A DNA stretch of 64,000 nt from UBA7957 sp965222695 (GTDB lineage Bacteria; Pseudomonadota; Gammaproteobacteria; Granulosicoccales; Granulosicoccaceae). The notes beneath the pieces were generated by a model, which made no database searches, had not been told where the DNA came from, and saw nothing but the letters and a program-made list of their open reading frames with translations. The translations under genes and the position numbers were made by a program. The DNA lies in NCBI GenBank assembly GCA_965222695.1, contig OZ244967.1, forward strand, positions 3,534,001-3,598,000, given 5' to 3'. This document shows, piece by piece, positions 16,402-25,412 of this stretch (position 1 is the stretch's first letter; each line of letters opens with the position of its first letter).

Positions 16402-16586
16402 AGACTTTCTCCTTCATATAAAAACTCTTGATTAGATTTCAATTCAAACTCTGATTATGGCTTGAATGTGGTATCTTTTAACCCCACAAATTCAGGTGTG
16501 AAATAGCGCCATAAGGGTGATATCATCGCATCATTACCTAATCTTAAACAACAATTCTACTGAGCTATTTACCTAAGGAGACTATC

Positions 16587-17171
16587 ATGAGTTTTGAACT
16601 GCCTGCACTGCCTTATGCAAAGGACGCACTGGAACCTCATATTTCAGCCGAAACACTGGATTTTCATCACGGCAAGCACCACAACACCTATGTAGTGAAA
16701 TTAAACGGCATGGTTCCCGGCACCGAATTCGAGGGGAAATCACTTGAGGAAATTATCACTTCGGCCCCGGCCGGTGGTGTATTCAACAATGCAGCGCAAA
16801 TCTGGAACCATACCTTTTACTGGAACTGCCTGTCTCCCAATGGCGGCGGCGCCGCAACAGGCGCAATTGCCGATGCGATTAACGGCAAATGGGGATCATT
16901 TGAGGAATTCCAGAAGGAGTTTGATGATAAAGCCGTTAATAACTTCGGTTCGAGTTGGACCTGGCTGGTAAAAAACGCCGACGGCTCCCTGGAAATCGTC
17001 AATACCAGTAATGCCGGAACCCCTATGACTGAGGGGCAGACCGCGCTGCTGACCGTGGATCTCTGGGAGCACGCCTATTACATCGACTATAGAAATGTGC
17101 GGCCTGATTATCTCAAAGCCTTCTGGAACCTGGTTAATTGGGATTTTGTGAATCAAAATTTTTCGTCCTGA
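16587..17171 (+). CDS. sodB: superoxide dismutase [Fe]
   Basis: Cytoplasmic Fe superoxide dismutase, 194 aa. An AAGGAG stands before the ATG. The start MSFELPALPYAKDALEPHIS is typical of SodB. Metal ligands are the His in LDFHHGKHHNTYV (about 27), the His in QIWNHTFYW (about 74), and the Asp and His in DLWEHAYYIDYRN (about 157 and 161). Fe-type residues rather than Mn-type fit the WNHTFYWNCLSPNGGG segment. It is a single-gene unit followed by a strong terminator. GFA is divergent upstream. Confidence 0.97.
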   Translation: MSFELPALPYAKDALEPHISAETLDFHHGKHHNTYVVKLNGMVPGTEFEGKSLEEIITSAPAGGVFNNAAQIWNHTFYWNCLSPNGGGAATGAIADAINGKWGSFEEFQKEFDDKAVNNFGSSWTWLVKNADGSLEIVNTSNAGTPMTEGQTALLTVDLWEHAYYIDYRNVRPDYLKAFWNLVNWDFVNQNFSS

Positions 17172-17193
17172 CCAAAAAACCGGAATAGATACG

Positions 17194-17221
17194 GCAAAAA
17201 GGCGCTTCCGGGCGCCTTTTT
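17194..17221 (+). terminator. rho-independent terminator of sodB
   Basis: AAAAAGGCGC-ttccgg-GCGCCTTTTT forms a GC stem with a T run, 23 nt after the sodB stop. Confidence 0.9.
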
Positions 17222-17456
17222 GTTCCAAGGCACCGCGTGCCGGGGGGGCGTTTTCAACCGGTAATTTCATCACTCGGCCTAAAAAGACAGTTTACTCACA
17301 CTAATCTGCCCCCACCGGCGTTTTGCTATTGCTTGCATTATAGCCTTGGTTGAGAATCAACTATATTACCGCAAGCACGGAATCCAGTCTTTCCAGCCAT
17401 TGATCCGATCGCCGCACCCATCGAAGAGCCCTCCCTACACGGCTGCATCCCTTACC

Positions 17457-17485
17457 GTAGGAGCCTGCGGGGCAGGCTCCTACGA
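17457..17485. repeat. REP-like palindrome (GTAGGAGC type)
   Basis: GTAGGAGCCTGC ggg GCAGGCTCCTAC is a perfect 12-bp stem between sodB and the convergent macrodomain gene. The TAG stop of the macrodomain gene (17480-17482) is part of the element. The rest of 17222-17456 shows no gene. Confidence 0.85.
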
Positions 17486-17998
17486 CGGGGTGGTTTCTGA
17501 TTCTTGTTTCCAAACCCGGAATAGGGCTTCCCCGAAAAGCCAGAATTCCATCTTCAGAGATTGAAACTGCGATTGACGACAGACGCTAAGCGACACCTTT
17601 GCCGCCTCTTCCGGTGGATATCCATAGACACCGCATGAGATTGCCGGGAAGGCGACAGAAAGGCAGCCATTCTCCAGCGCCAGAGACAAGCTGTTGTGAT
17701 AAGCATTTGCCAGCAGTTTCGCCGGCTCAGGGTCCACTTGGTAGCGAGGGCCCACGGTATGAATGACAAATTTGGATTTCAATTTACCCGCGGGGGTGAT
17801 TCGCGCCTCGCCAATCGGGCATCGGACGCCATCGGCCACCTCAACCGCTTTGCAATACTCCAATAACTGCGGACCGGCCGCCCGGTGAATCGCCCCATCC
17901 ACTCCACCGCCGCCCAGCATGGCGGGATTGGCCGCGTTCACAATTGCATCCGTTTGTGCCTGAGTGATATCGCCCTGCCTGATTGCTATTTTGGCCAT
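17480..17998 (-). CDS. macrodomain protein (YmdB-like O-acetyl-ADP-ribose deacetylase)
   Basis: 172-aa stand-alone macrodomain that binds ADP-ribose and, in close homologues, hydrolyses O-acetyl-ADP-ribose or removes ADP-ribose from proteins. Signature segments are IVNAANPAMLGGGGVDGAIHRAAG at residues about 20-43, CPIGEARITPAGKL, VIHTVGP and the C-terminal VAFPAISCGVYGYPPEEAA. The length matches YmdB. After that the C-terminal tail (KMEFWLFGEALFRVWKQESETTPS) runs into the REP element, which supplies the stop codon. It is monocistronic as far as can be seen. Confidence 0.92.
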   Translation of the reverse strand: MAKIAIRQGDITQAQTDAIVNAANPAMLGGGGVDGAIHRAAGPQLLEYCKAVEVADGVRCPIGEARITPAGKLKSKFVIHTVGPRYQVDPEPAKLLANAYHNSLSLALENGCLSVAFPAISCGVYGYPPEEAAKVSLSVCRQSQFQSLKMEFWLFGEALFRVWKQESETTPS

Positions 17999-18025
17999 GG
18001 AGCCAGTCTCCTCGAAGGCAATTCT

Positions 18026-20233
18026 TCATGTTTGTTTACTTCTTATTGCATGATAAACAATATTGAGGTAAAGCAACATCAGCAATAATATTCCGGCAGA
18101 TCCCTTGCCACCGCCGGAGGAAGGAACTTCATAAGTTGCGGACAGTTCCATATCCCTGTCCGGCATAACTAGTAAATGACTGGCCGCGCCCTGATCAGAC
18201 CAGGAAACGAATTGATAGCCATCCTGTTCTCTTTCGGCGGCCACTGTCGCTTGCATGCCAACCTGTACGACAATCTCGGCAGGAGTTGTGTAATTGCGGC
18301 CGTTGAACGAAAGGTCCAGACCCGGTGGCTCGGACAACAATCTCAACATTCGTGTTTTCGGATAAAGATCAATACAACTGGCGCCTTTAAGTCCTCTACT
18401 GTCCAAGGCGGACAGGCATAACTCCACAAAAGCCTCACCCAGTTCCGCGGGGAAAATAAAGCTTCCGCCACCTGCACCATCCGGACTGATCGGGACAGGG
18501 CTGACTTCACCCCCGATGATGGCCGCACGCCACTGATAAAGGCTCACATCCAGCTCTCCCTCCTCCTGATCCACAACCGAACCCTGAAAATAAACTTCTT
18601 CTCCACCGGCAAAAAGCTGTGTATCGTCGGGCGCCTGAATACTTGCTTTCGGTGGCGTATTTCCTGCTTGTATTATTAAAGCCGCATGATTGAAATTCCC
18701 CTCCTCGTCGCTGATGCTGAGCTCAACCCTGTAGTCCCCTTTTTCAGTAAAGACATATTGGGGGTTGGGCTCATCGCTAAAATCGCCATTGGAGAAATTC
18801 CAGCTGTAATCGAGTACGCCGCCGGAACGGTCATAGCTTCCTTCACTGCTGAAAGATACAGTCAGCGGCAGGCTGCCGAACATGGGATCAGCCGTCATAT
18901 TTATTACGGGAATATCGGAATCATCGGCCTTGTAAATCAATCTGTAAAGGCGGCCATCGATAATGTCCAGAATATACAAATAGCCATCAGTTCCTTGTCT
19001 TATCTTACTGATCCCATGAATATTCGAGGCAAAGGTTCGCACTTGCTGAAAGCCCGAATCCTTAAATAATGCAACATAGATCTCGCCACGAACAAAGTCA
19101 TTAAAGAATACCGCATTTCGGTACTCGGCGGGGTAGGCGTAACCGAAATAGTGGGAAACCCCCGTTACCGCACCCCCTTTACTCTCATGTTCGTAGGCAT
19201 AGAACGCGGGTGTGATCTGTGGATCATTCTCCAGATAGGGGGCACACCAGTCCGTATATTCCGGCCTTGCGATATTGACCTGATTGCCGCCTTCATAACA
19301 CGGCCAACCAAAATTGCGCCCACGCCCCGTGTTGAGTTCCTCCCAGCTATGCCAACCCGTATCCCCCATAACCAGCTCGCCGGTGATGGGATGCAGTGAG
19401 AACCCGTAGGGATTGCGTAAACCGTAATTGATAACTTTGGAGCGATTGCTGTTCAGATCACCATCATAAAATGGATTGTCCGTATATCCCCGCCCGGTTT
19501 GTGGGTTGACCCGCAATATCTTACCGGCCATGCTGTCTAAATCAAGGGTCCTGGTCACCATTTGTTCCGCAGGGCCCACAGTTGCGCCGTCGCCGTTACT
19601 GATATAAAGCGAGCCATCCTTGGCAAACTGCAATGAGCCGACTATATGGGAATAATCATCGCTGGGCATACAATCCTCTATAGAGATCCCGTTTAGTGTA
19701 CAGGCTTCGATCCCTTCGCTGCGGCGTGATCCTGGAGACCCCATATACTCATAGGTACTGTTTTTCCCGACTATGATTTCTTCGCTGTATGCCAGTACTT
19801 TGTTGAAATTGTGATCCGCATCCGCGGTAAATCGTGAAACTCGGGATACCCTGCGCCCTCGCCCATCCGGGGCCGCCAGGCCGGACATTCCCTCAAGTTC
19901 TGCCGGGTCATAGCTATATGTCAGGTAGATATAGGGCTTTGCTGGAAAGTCCGGATCGACCGCAACATCCATCAGCCCTCGATCACCCGCGTTATTGACC
20001 TGGGCGGAAATATCGAGAAAAGGCTCATCGAGAGTTCTCCCGTTTTGTACCACATAGACCAAGCCATCCTTGGTGGTCACATAAATTCTTTCGCCGGAAG
20101 CAAAATCGAATCCGGTTGCCTGACCCAGGCCCTGAGCTGTGATTTCAAGCTGAAAATTTTCCGGTAATACCGTCGCATGAGCGATCACACTGAAAAGAAA
20201 TGCGACCAGAAGCAATAATGGTTTAGTTAACAT
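18026..20233 (-). CDS. secreted PQQ-type glucose/sorbosone dehydrogenase-like protein with PKD domain
   Basis: 735 aa from the ATG at 20233 (a TTG at 20245 is in frame). A Sec signal peptide (MLTKPLLLLVAFLFSVIAHA) is followed by a six-bladed GSDH propeller to about residue 437, with the family segments DRGLMDVAVDPDF, GSLQFAKDGSLYISNGDG, KVINYGLRNPYGFSLHP and NFGWPCYEG. A PKD domain (about 445-530, YSWNFSNGDFSD) follows, then an Ig-like region, a GYQFVSWSD repeat of the bacterial list-type, and a Gly-rich linker before a C-terminal hydrophobic segment with basic tail (SSGGGKGSAGILLLMLL...RSKQT), resembling a GlyGly-CTERM sorting tag. Soluble sugar oxidation on the cell surface is plausible; the substrate is unknown. 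A longer paralogue lies at 48786-51938. Confidence 0.85.
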   Translation of the reverse strand: MLTKPLLLLVAFLFSVIAHATVLPENFQLEITAQGLGQATGFDFASGERIYVTTKDGLVYVVQNGRTLDEPFLDISAQVNNAGDRGLMDVAVDPDFPAKPYIYLTYSYDPAELEGMSGLAAPDGRGRRVSRVSRFTADADHNFNKVLAYSEEIIVGKNSTYEYMGSPGSRRSEGIEACTLNGISIEDCMPSDDYSHIVGSLQFAKDGSLYISNGDGATVGPAEQMVTRTLDLDSMAGKILRVNPQTGRGYTDNPFYDGDLNSNRSKVINYGLRNPYGFSLHPITGELVMGDTGWHSWEELNTGRGRNFGWPCYEGGNQVNIARPEYTDWCAPYLENDPQITPAFYAYEHESKGGAVTGVSHYFGYAYPAEYRNAVFFNDFVRGEIYVALFKDSGFQQVRTFASNIHGISKIRQGTDGYLYILDIIDGRLYRLIYKADDSDIPVINMTADPMFGSLPLTVSFSSEGSYDRSGGVLDYSWNFSNGDFSDEPNPQYVFTEKGDYRVELSISDEEGNFNHAALIIQAGNTPPKASIQAPDDTQLFAGGEEVYFQGSVVDQEEGELDVSLYQWRAAIIGGEVSPVPISPDGAGGGSFIFPAELGEAFVELCLSALDSRGLKGASCIDLYPKTRMLRLLSEPPGLDLSFNGRNYTTPAEIVVQVGMQATVAAEREQDGYQFVSWSDQGAASHLLVMPDRDMELSATYEVPSSGGGKGSAGILLLMLLYLNIVYHAIRSKQT

Positions 20234-20423
20234 GAGCCAGTTCAAATTCCGTACACCTTAAAACCTGTTCCGAACATACAGGATTCAGGTACTATCTGAA
20301 GTGTTGCATGTCAATAAAATAATTGAAAATTAAAGTATCGGACGATCGGAATACCAGTAAATGCGAGATAACTCACATCCGGCGTTATCGAGTTGAATAA
20401 ACATCTGAGAATACAGATAACTT

Positions 20424-23087
20424 TTAATGTTGAATTACTGCAAGCCAATCCCCTTTTTCCGGTGTAACTATACTGATCCCGTCATCCAACTGTAAATCCC
20501 GGCTTTCCGACCATTGTCCGGTGCGAGGGTTATACCATCGCAAACTCGTATTTTGGCCGGATAAATGATTGATCTCAAAGCGGTAAGGCCGGTCACTGAC
20601 GTTGCTGGATTGAATATTGTCGCTTTGTGGATTGGCTACATAAAACAGACTTATTTTCCCGTTCGATGCGGCGGTAACAGAGCCTGAATCGACCTGTACA
20701 AGATGCTGGCTCGGTTTAAAATCGACCAGCGTTAGACCTGTGTCGCGAAAAAACTTGTGAATATATTGAAACTGGTCCGCGCCGCGAAGCGGAAAAGAGC
20801 GCTTTCTCGAATCAAAATAGCCGATAATTCCCCGGGTATCCTCCTGAGGATCCCTGGCCTCATAGCTCGCCAGTCCCCCGTAGCTTGCATGCCCCCCGGA
20901 AAGCAGGCTGGACCACATCAGGCGGCGGAAAAAATAGTCCGGGTATCGCGGACCACGGTAAAGCTCATAGCGGTCCTCATCCAACACGACGGGATCAGGG
21001 TCATTCCGGCTTTTATTACGGTATTCACGGATGAGAGTCCCTCCCACCTGATCCAGGTCCTCCAAAGTAATCATATCCGACCAGTCGGCATCTACAAAGC
21101 TGTAGCCTTCTTTACGCGCCTGATGGGAGGTGATAAGACTTCCCCAAGGCTCCCGAGCCGCCATATCTTTACCGATCCGGTCCAGCGTTTTTGCCAACAC
21201 CTGTCTCTCACCGTTCAGAGGGCCCTGATCCACAATTTCGCGATCGTTAACAATACACCAATGGATATTGGGCAGGGCCGAAAATCTCGCCTGCGCTTCC
21301 CTTGCAATCAGACGTGTCATGGGGTCGCTCGTATATTGGCGGATTTCCCGGCTGTCCTCGCCATAGGGTATCAATTGGAACTGAAGATGCGGATATTTCT
21401 CCAGCGCATATCGCAGACGTTTGTCGATCTCCTGCCAATATTCCAGCCTCAACCCCGATCGGTCGCGATTAAACAATGCTTGAACGTCGTAACGGCCATG
21501 ATTGAACCACGTCCGGATTTTGGTAAACCCCACTCTGGCCGCCTGATTCAGGTAAGGCTTCCAGTCCGGCTCATCGATATTGACGTAGCGATAGGCCGTG
21601 TCTCCGATGTGCAGAAACCAGCTCCCGTCATCGAACTGAAACTGATAAGGATCAAGCCTGTGTTTGCGCAGCTTACCCGGTAGATCAGATGATCTGACGA
21701 TAAATTCGCCGCGTATATTATCCAAGGCCTTTGACGACGAGCGTGTTCGCCAGCTCCAGCTCCCGGATTGAGCGGTATATGCCCGGGCTTTGAATAGCCG
21801 TCCACCATCGAAAAATCCGTCTGAAACTCTTATGGAACCATCCGGCAGCTGCCATTCCACTTCCAGAAAAAAACGCTCATCGTAAGGATCGGATACCCTG
21901 GCATTTAAGTGAATTTCATAAAAACCGCGCTGTAGCGCCTCTCCCGGTCTTGCAGTACGGCCAAATAACTGCATTAAATGATCCAGTCGCGGTTTTCTCC
22001 AACGGCTACTGGTTTTAACTCCGGAAAAAACGCCTGCCCTGGGTATGTCCATACGCGTTTGCGGTTCTTCTACGTCGGCCCAGCGATTAGCGCCAACGTT
22101 CCGGTAACGCCCGCCCCAATGCTCGGATGAAGGGTTTTCCGGGTCTCCAGCTAACAGGTAGTACACCGAAACAAAATCCTGATCCACGTAATCCCTGCGG
22201 TGGCGGCACCAGTATTTTCCCATGGCGCCTTTATCGGCAATCCTGTCGCAAAGTGTCTTGTTGTCATATCCTCCGGTCTTATCCGGGTAGCGTACGCCAA
22301 ACATGCTGCCCTCCGCTTCGATAAAAAAGACATGGGGAAAACGTTCACGTATATAGTCATAAGCCTCCTGATCCTTGTTGACATTGCTCCAACCCACCAT
22401 AAAAACGCGAATCCGATCTGCGATTTCCGGATGATGCATCAGCGCAGTTGCAGTATTGGTAATCGCTCCCCAGGCAAGTATATACAAAGGCCGCTGATCC
22501 TTTTTTTTTGCCTGCTGAACTATCCAGCGGGATCCCTCTGTTTGCTGCCTGTGCGAATCAGACCAGGATTGTTCATGCCCGCTTTTTACCAGTTTTCTCA
22601 GGCTATCCGGGCTAGGGTAATTCCGCGACCAGCTTCTGAGATTCGGGTAGTCCAGCTCATATTGATCTATCACCTGGTGTATACAGTCGGTCTTTTTATT
22701 CGAACCACAGTGCTCGCGCATGTATGCCCGGGTCCGATTAAACGTGGGAGGAGCGGAAACTATACCTTCAAGATCGAACAGATCGGCCACCAGGAAAAAG
22801 TGAATCAGGGACTGTATATCATCCGTATCCGCCGGCAAGTCCGTGGTAATCAGCACCCGGTATCTTTCACCGTTCAGCGCCCCGCCGGTCGGCAGCACTC
22901 CGCAGTCAGGATTGGTCTTTACCGAATCCGTCAAACTGCCATAGCTGCGAACGGGCTCAGCCGGCGAACCGGGACAACCGGCGGCCGACAAAATCCTTTC
23001 GTTTTGAAGTGGCTTTTCCGCAGTGCTGCAAGCCGCGACTGCAAGCGACAGCAGGCAAAGGCTTGCCCAACGGGTTAAAGTCAACAT
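20424..23087 (-). CDS. multidomain lipoprotein: DUF1593-like + DUF5060 + DUF4038 glycosidase-like
   Basis: 887 aa with a lipoprotein signal (SLAVAAC, Cys20). Residues about 75-360 look like the Sde182/DUF1593 nucleoside-hydrolase-like domain, with the Asp-rich metal-site motif TTDLPADTDD at 81-90 and WGAITNTATAL near 206. Residues about 370-475 resemble the DUF5060 Ig-like domain (SDGFFDGG, SGSWSWRT). Residues about 480-780 resemble the DUF4038 TIM-barrel glycosidase domain (FLHIGDTAYRY, GFTKIRTWFNHGRY, WCIVNDREI). The C-terminal 80 residues resemble the all-beta cap of such enzymes (RWYNPRTGQW). I infer an outer-membrane carbohydrate-active enzyme with two catalytic-type modules; the substrate is unknown. 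It lies 190 bp upstream of the PQQ-type dehydrogenase gene on the same strand. Confidence 0.75.
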   Translation of the reverse strand: MLTLTRWASLCLLSLAVAACSTAEKPLQNERILSAAGCPGSPAEPVRSYGSLTDSVKTNPDCGVLPTGGALNGERYRVLITTDLPADTDDIQSLIHFFLVADLFDLEGIVSAPPTFNRTRAYMREHCGSNKKTDCIHQVIDQYELDYPNLRSWSRNYPSPDSLRKLVKSGHEQSWSDSHRQQTEGSRWIVQQAKKKDQRPLYILAWGAITNTATALMHHPEIADRIRVFMVGWSNVNKDQEAYDYIRERFPHVFFIEAEGSMFGVRYPDKTGGYDNKTLCDRIADKGAMGKYWCRHRRDYVDQDFVSVYYLLAGDPENPSSEHWGGRYRNVGANRWADVEEPQTRMDIPRAGVFSGVKTSSRWRKPRLDHLMQLFGRTARPGEALQRGFYEIHLNARVSDPYDERFFLEVEWQLPDGSIRVSDGFFDGGRLFKARAYTAQSGSWSWRTRSSSKALDNIRGEFIVRSSDLPGKLRKHRLDPYQFQFDDGSWFLHIGDTAYRYVNIDEPDWKPYLNQAARVGFTKIRTWFNHGRYDVQALFNRDRSGLRLEYWQEIDKRLRYALEKYPHLQFQLIPYGEDSREIRQYTSDPMTRLIAREAQARFSALPNIHWCIVNDREIVDQGPLNGERQVLAKTLDRIGKDMAAREPWGSLITSHQARKEGYSFVDADWSDMITLEDLDQVGGTLIREYRNKSRNDPDPVVLDEDRYELYRGPRYPDYFFRRLMWSSLLSGGHASYGGLASYEARDPQEDTRGIIGYFDSRKRSFPLRGADQFQYIHKFFRDTGLTLVDFKPSQHLVQVDSGSVTAASNGKISLFYVANPQSDNIQSSNVSDRPYRFEINHLSGQNTSLRWYNPRTGQWSESRDLQLDDGISIVTPEKGDWLAVIQH

Positions 23088-23247
23088 TTAAAATTACCCC
23101 CGGTACTCATTGTAAAGACCCACCGTTTTGACTCTGGCCAATTCGCAACCCGGCCATTCCCGGTTCCTGTTAAAATGATCAGTTCGCGAATAGACTACCA
23201 ATCCGGCGTTAGCAGTCGGAATTCAGGACTGAAATATGGAGAAACTC

Positions 23248-23598
23248 ATGAGTAATATCAAGATACTGCATAATCCGCGATGTTCCAAATCCCGCGCGAC
23301 TAAACAGATTCTAGACGATCAGGAGCAGGATTATTCAGTCGTCGAATACCTGAACGAAACACCCAGCAAAGAAGAATTGGAGGAGATTCTCGGTCTATTG
23401 GGGATAGAGCCACGCGAGTTGATGCGCAAAGGTGAAGCTGCCTACAAGGACAAGAATCTGGCAGACGAGAGGCTCAGCCGGGATGAGTTAATCGAGGCCA
23501 TGATAGAAAACCCTATTCTGATCGAGCGCCCGATTGTTATTGCGAACGGCAAGGCGGCGATAGGCAGGCCGCCTGAGAGCATTCTGGATATTCTCTGA
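23248..23598 (+). CDS. arsC: ArsC-family reductase-like protein (glutaredoxin-dependent arsenate reductase type)
   Basis: 116 aa from the ATG at 23248 (GGAG nine nt upstream; an earlier in-frame ATG at 23236 lacks an SD). It is a thioredoxin-fold protein of the ArsC/Spx superfamily with the catalytic Cys in HNPRCSKSRATKQILDD near residue 11 and the Arg triad region NPILIERPIV and GKAAIGRPPE near 95-110. Spacing and the single N-terminal Cys fit the glutaredoxin-dependent ArsC class, which reduces arsenate to arsenite, though many members of this branch are not resistance genes. It overlaps wrbA (TGATG) in an operon of arsC-wrbA-DUF2069. No arsB or arsR is nearby. Confidence 0.85.
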   Translation: MSNIKILHNPRCSKSRATKQILDDQEQDYSVVEYLNETPSKEELEEILGLLGIEPRELMRKGEAAYKDKNLADERLSRDELIEAMIENPILIERPIVIANGKAAIGRPPESILDIL

Positions 23599-24212
23599 TG
23601 GATTGTAAAATCCTGGTCCTCTACCACAGCAGAAGCGGCAATACGGCACGCATGGCTCAGCCGATCGCGCGAGGAGTGGAAAGTATTGACGGCGCGGAGG
23701 CATTGCTCCGAACGGTACCGGAGGTATCACCCCTCACCGAAGCGACTGAGCCTTGTGTACCTGAGCAGGGCGCACCTTATGCCGAGTTGGCTGACCTGGC
23801 CCGCTGTGACGGTTTGATTCTGGGCAGCCCGACCTGTTTCGGGAATATGTCGTCGGCGCTTAAATATTTTTTCGACCAAAGCAGTTCGCAATGGTTTTCC
23901 GGTGATTTATCCGGGAAACCGGCGGCGGTGTTCACATCCACCTCCAGTCTGCACGGCGGGCAGGAAACCGTACTGATGTCGATGATGATACCGCTGTTGC
24001 ATCACGGCATGTTAATTACAGGAGTACCCTATAGCGTACCTGAGCTGGCCAATACAATAAGTGGGGGTACTCCTTATGGCGCGAGTCATACCTCGGGTCA
24101 AAACGGTAATAAACCCCTTACTGAAGACGAGAAAGCGATTTGCAAGGCCCTTGGAAAACGCGTGGCGGATATTGCAGTTCGACTGAAATCCGATAACAGG
24201 TCGTCCGATTGA
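23598..24212 (+). CDS. wrbA: NAD(P)H:quinone oxidoreductase, WrbA family
   Basis: 204-aa flavodoxin-fold protein that reduces quinones by two electrons with FMN. The FMN phosphate loop HSRSGNTARMA is at about residues 9-20, followed by GLILGSPTCFGNMSSALKYFFDQ (about 72-95), TSTSSLHGGQETVL and SGGTPYGASHTSG, all hallmark WrbA segments. The start ATG overlaps the stop of the arsC-like gene and its stop overlaps the TTG start of the next gene, so the three are one transcription unit. The pairing with a DUF2069 membrane protein is common in gammaproteobacteria. Confidence 0.93.
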   Translation: MDCKILVLYHSRSGNTARMAQPIARGVESIDGAEALLRTVPEVSPLTEATEPCVPEQGAPYAELADLARCDGLILGSPTCFGNMSSALKYFFDQSSSQWFSGDLSGKPAAVFTSTSSLHGGQETVLMSMMIPLLHHGMLITGVPYSVPELANTISGGTPYGASHTSGQNGNKPLTEDEKAICKALGKRVADIAVRLKSDNRSSD

Positions 24213-24586
24213 ACCGATTGCAAACCTGGAGATGGCTGACGCTTGCGGGCTACTTCGGTCTGCTGTTTCTCCTGCTCAATTGGTTCAGCTGGTACTCACC
24301 ACCACTTGCCATTCCGCGCAGCCTGGTACTGATCATGGTGGTGGTGCCGTTGCTGCTGCCGCTCAGGGGCCTGTTGGCAGGCACGCGGCGTACCCACCAA
24401 TGGTCTAACTTTCTGGCACTGCCTTATTTTATGATGGGAGTGGACTATGCATACAACAGTGATACGGAATCACATCTGGGCTTGGCGGTAATTTTCTTCA
24501 GCCTGCTTTTCTGGCTTGGCTGCATATTCTATTCAAAAGACAGCGGCCCTCCACGGCTCAAAAACAAACCCGGCACACAGGACTGA
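24209..24586 (+). CDS. DUF2069 inner-membrane protein
   Basis: 125-aa membrane protein with about four hydrophobic segments (LAGYFGLLFLLLNWF, SLVLIMVVVPLLLPLRGLLAG, the FLALPYFMMGVDYAY block, LAVIFFSLLFWLGCIFY). It belongs to the DUF2069 family by the PLLLPLRGLL and YFMMGV patterns. The apparent start is TTG at 24209, overlapping the wrbA stop; no ATG stands before the first membrane segment. Function unknown. It is translationally coupled to wrbA. Confidence 0.8.
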   Translation: MNRLQTWRWLTLAGYFGLLFLLLNWFSWYSPPLAIPRSLVLIMVVVPLLLPLRGLLAGTRRTHQWSNFLALPYFMMGVDYAYNSDTESHLGLAVIFFSLLFWLGCIFYSKDSGPPRLKNKPGTQD

Positions 24587-24591
24587 TCGGC

Positions 24592-25398
24592 ATGAACGGT
24601 CGGACAAAAAAAGCCGATAGAATATTCGATGGCTGGGCTGAACGGTTTCACCATCGCATCTACGCCGCTGATAACCCAAAAGGGCAGATACGGCAACATA
24701 TTCTAAGGCGGGATCTGCAAAGTCACGTTTTCGCAGGTTCCGGCAAACACCTGGATATTATCGATATAGGCGGAGGCCTGGGTCAAATGGCGATATGGCT
24801 GGCCCGATGGGGACACAGAGTCGTTCTGTCCGAACCCTCAGCGGATATGCTCGAACAGGCGGTAAAAAATGCCGCAGAAGCCAAGGTGGAGACACTTCAA
24901 TTCGAGCAATACAGCCTGCAGACGCTGCCCGGCCATTTTTACAAATCGTTTGACCTTGTCATCTGCCATGCCGTATTGGAATGGATGGCGGAACCGCGGA
25001 CTGCAGTGGCACAACTCAAAAGTCTCATGCGAGATAATGCAAGCCTATCACTGATGTTTTATAACCGACACTCCGCCCGAATGAGGAGCCTGATCGTCGG
25101 CGATTTTATCCGGGCAAACTCGAATCATCTAGCGGGAGACGGAGAAAAAAGACTTGCGCCGATCTCACCGCTTGATCCTATGGAAGTGGCGGACTGGATT
25201 ATGGAACAATCCCTGAGAATACAGCACTGGTCCGGTATCAGATGCTTTTATGACTATATGCTGCCGGATGTACGGCTGAAAGCGGATATAAAAGACGTGC
25301 TGCATACTGAGGCAAATCTGTCAACCCGGCAGCCCTGGCGGCAGATCGCGCGCTATCAGCATCTGATATGCAAAAAGTCAACTCCGGCTGCTCGCTGA
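24592..25398 (+). CDS. cmoM: tRNA 5-carboxymethoxyuridine methyltransferase
   Basis: SAM-dependent methyltransferase, 268 aa, likely making the methyl ester of cmo5U at tRNA position 34. Motif I is IIDIGGGLGQMAIWLARWGH at about 54-73, motif II/post I is LSEPSADML, and the CmoM/SmtA signature LVICHAVLEWMAEP is at about 122-135. SLMFYNRHSARMRSLIVGDF follows. The family tail YRGVRVFYDY-like segment appears here as SGIRCFYDYM. It is six bases after the DUF2069 gene on the same strand, so probably last in that operon. Other SAM methyltransferases are possible but the EWMAEP block is distinctive. Confidence 0.88.
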   Translation: MNGRTKKADRIFDGWAERFHHRIYAADNPKGQIRQHILRRDLQSHVFAGSGKHLDIIDIGGGLGQMAIWLARWGHRVVLSEPSADMLEQAVKNAAEAKVETLQFEQYSLQTLPGHFYKSFDLVICHAVLEWMAEPRTAVAQLKSLMRDNASLSLMFYNRHSARMRSLIVGDFIRANSNHLAGDGEKRLAPISPLDPMEVADWIMEQSLRIQHWSGIRCFYDYMLPDVRLKADIKDVLHTEANLSTRQPWRQIARYQHLICKKSTPAAR

Positions 25399-25412
25399 AA
25401 GCATCTCCACAA

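Noticed and set aside
20262..20285. AAACCTGTTCCGAACAT as another family 1 repeat copy
   Set aside because: Only about 10 bases match and no further arm follows.
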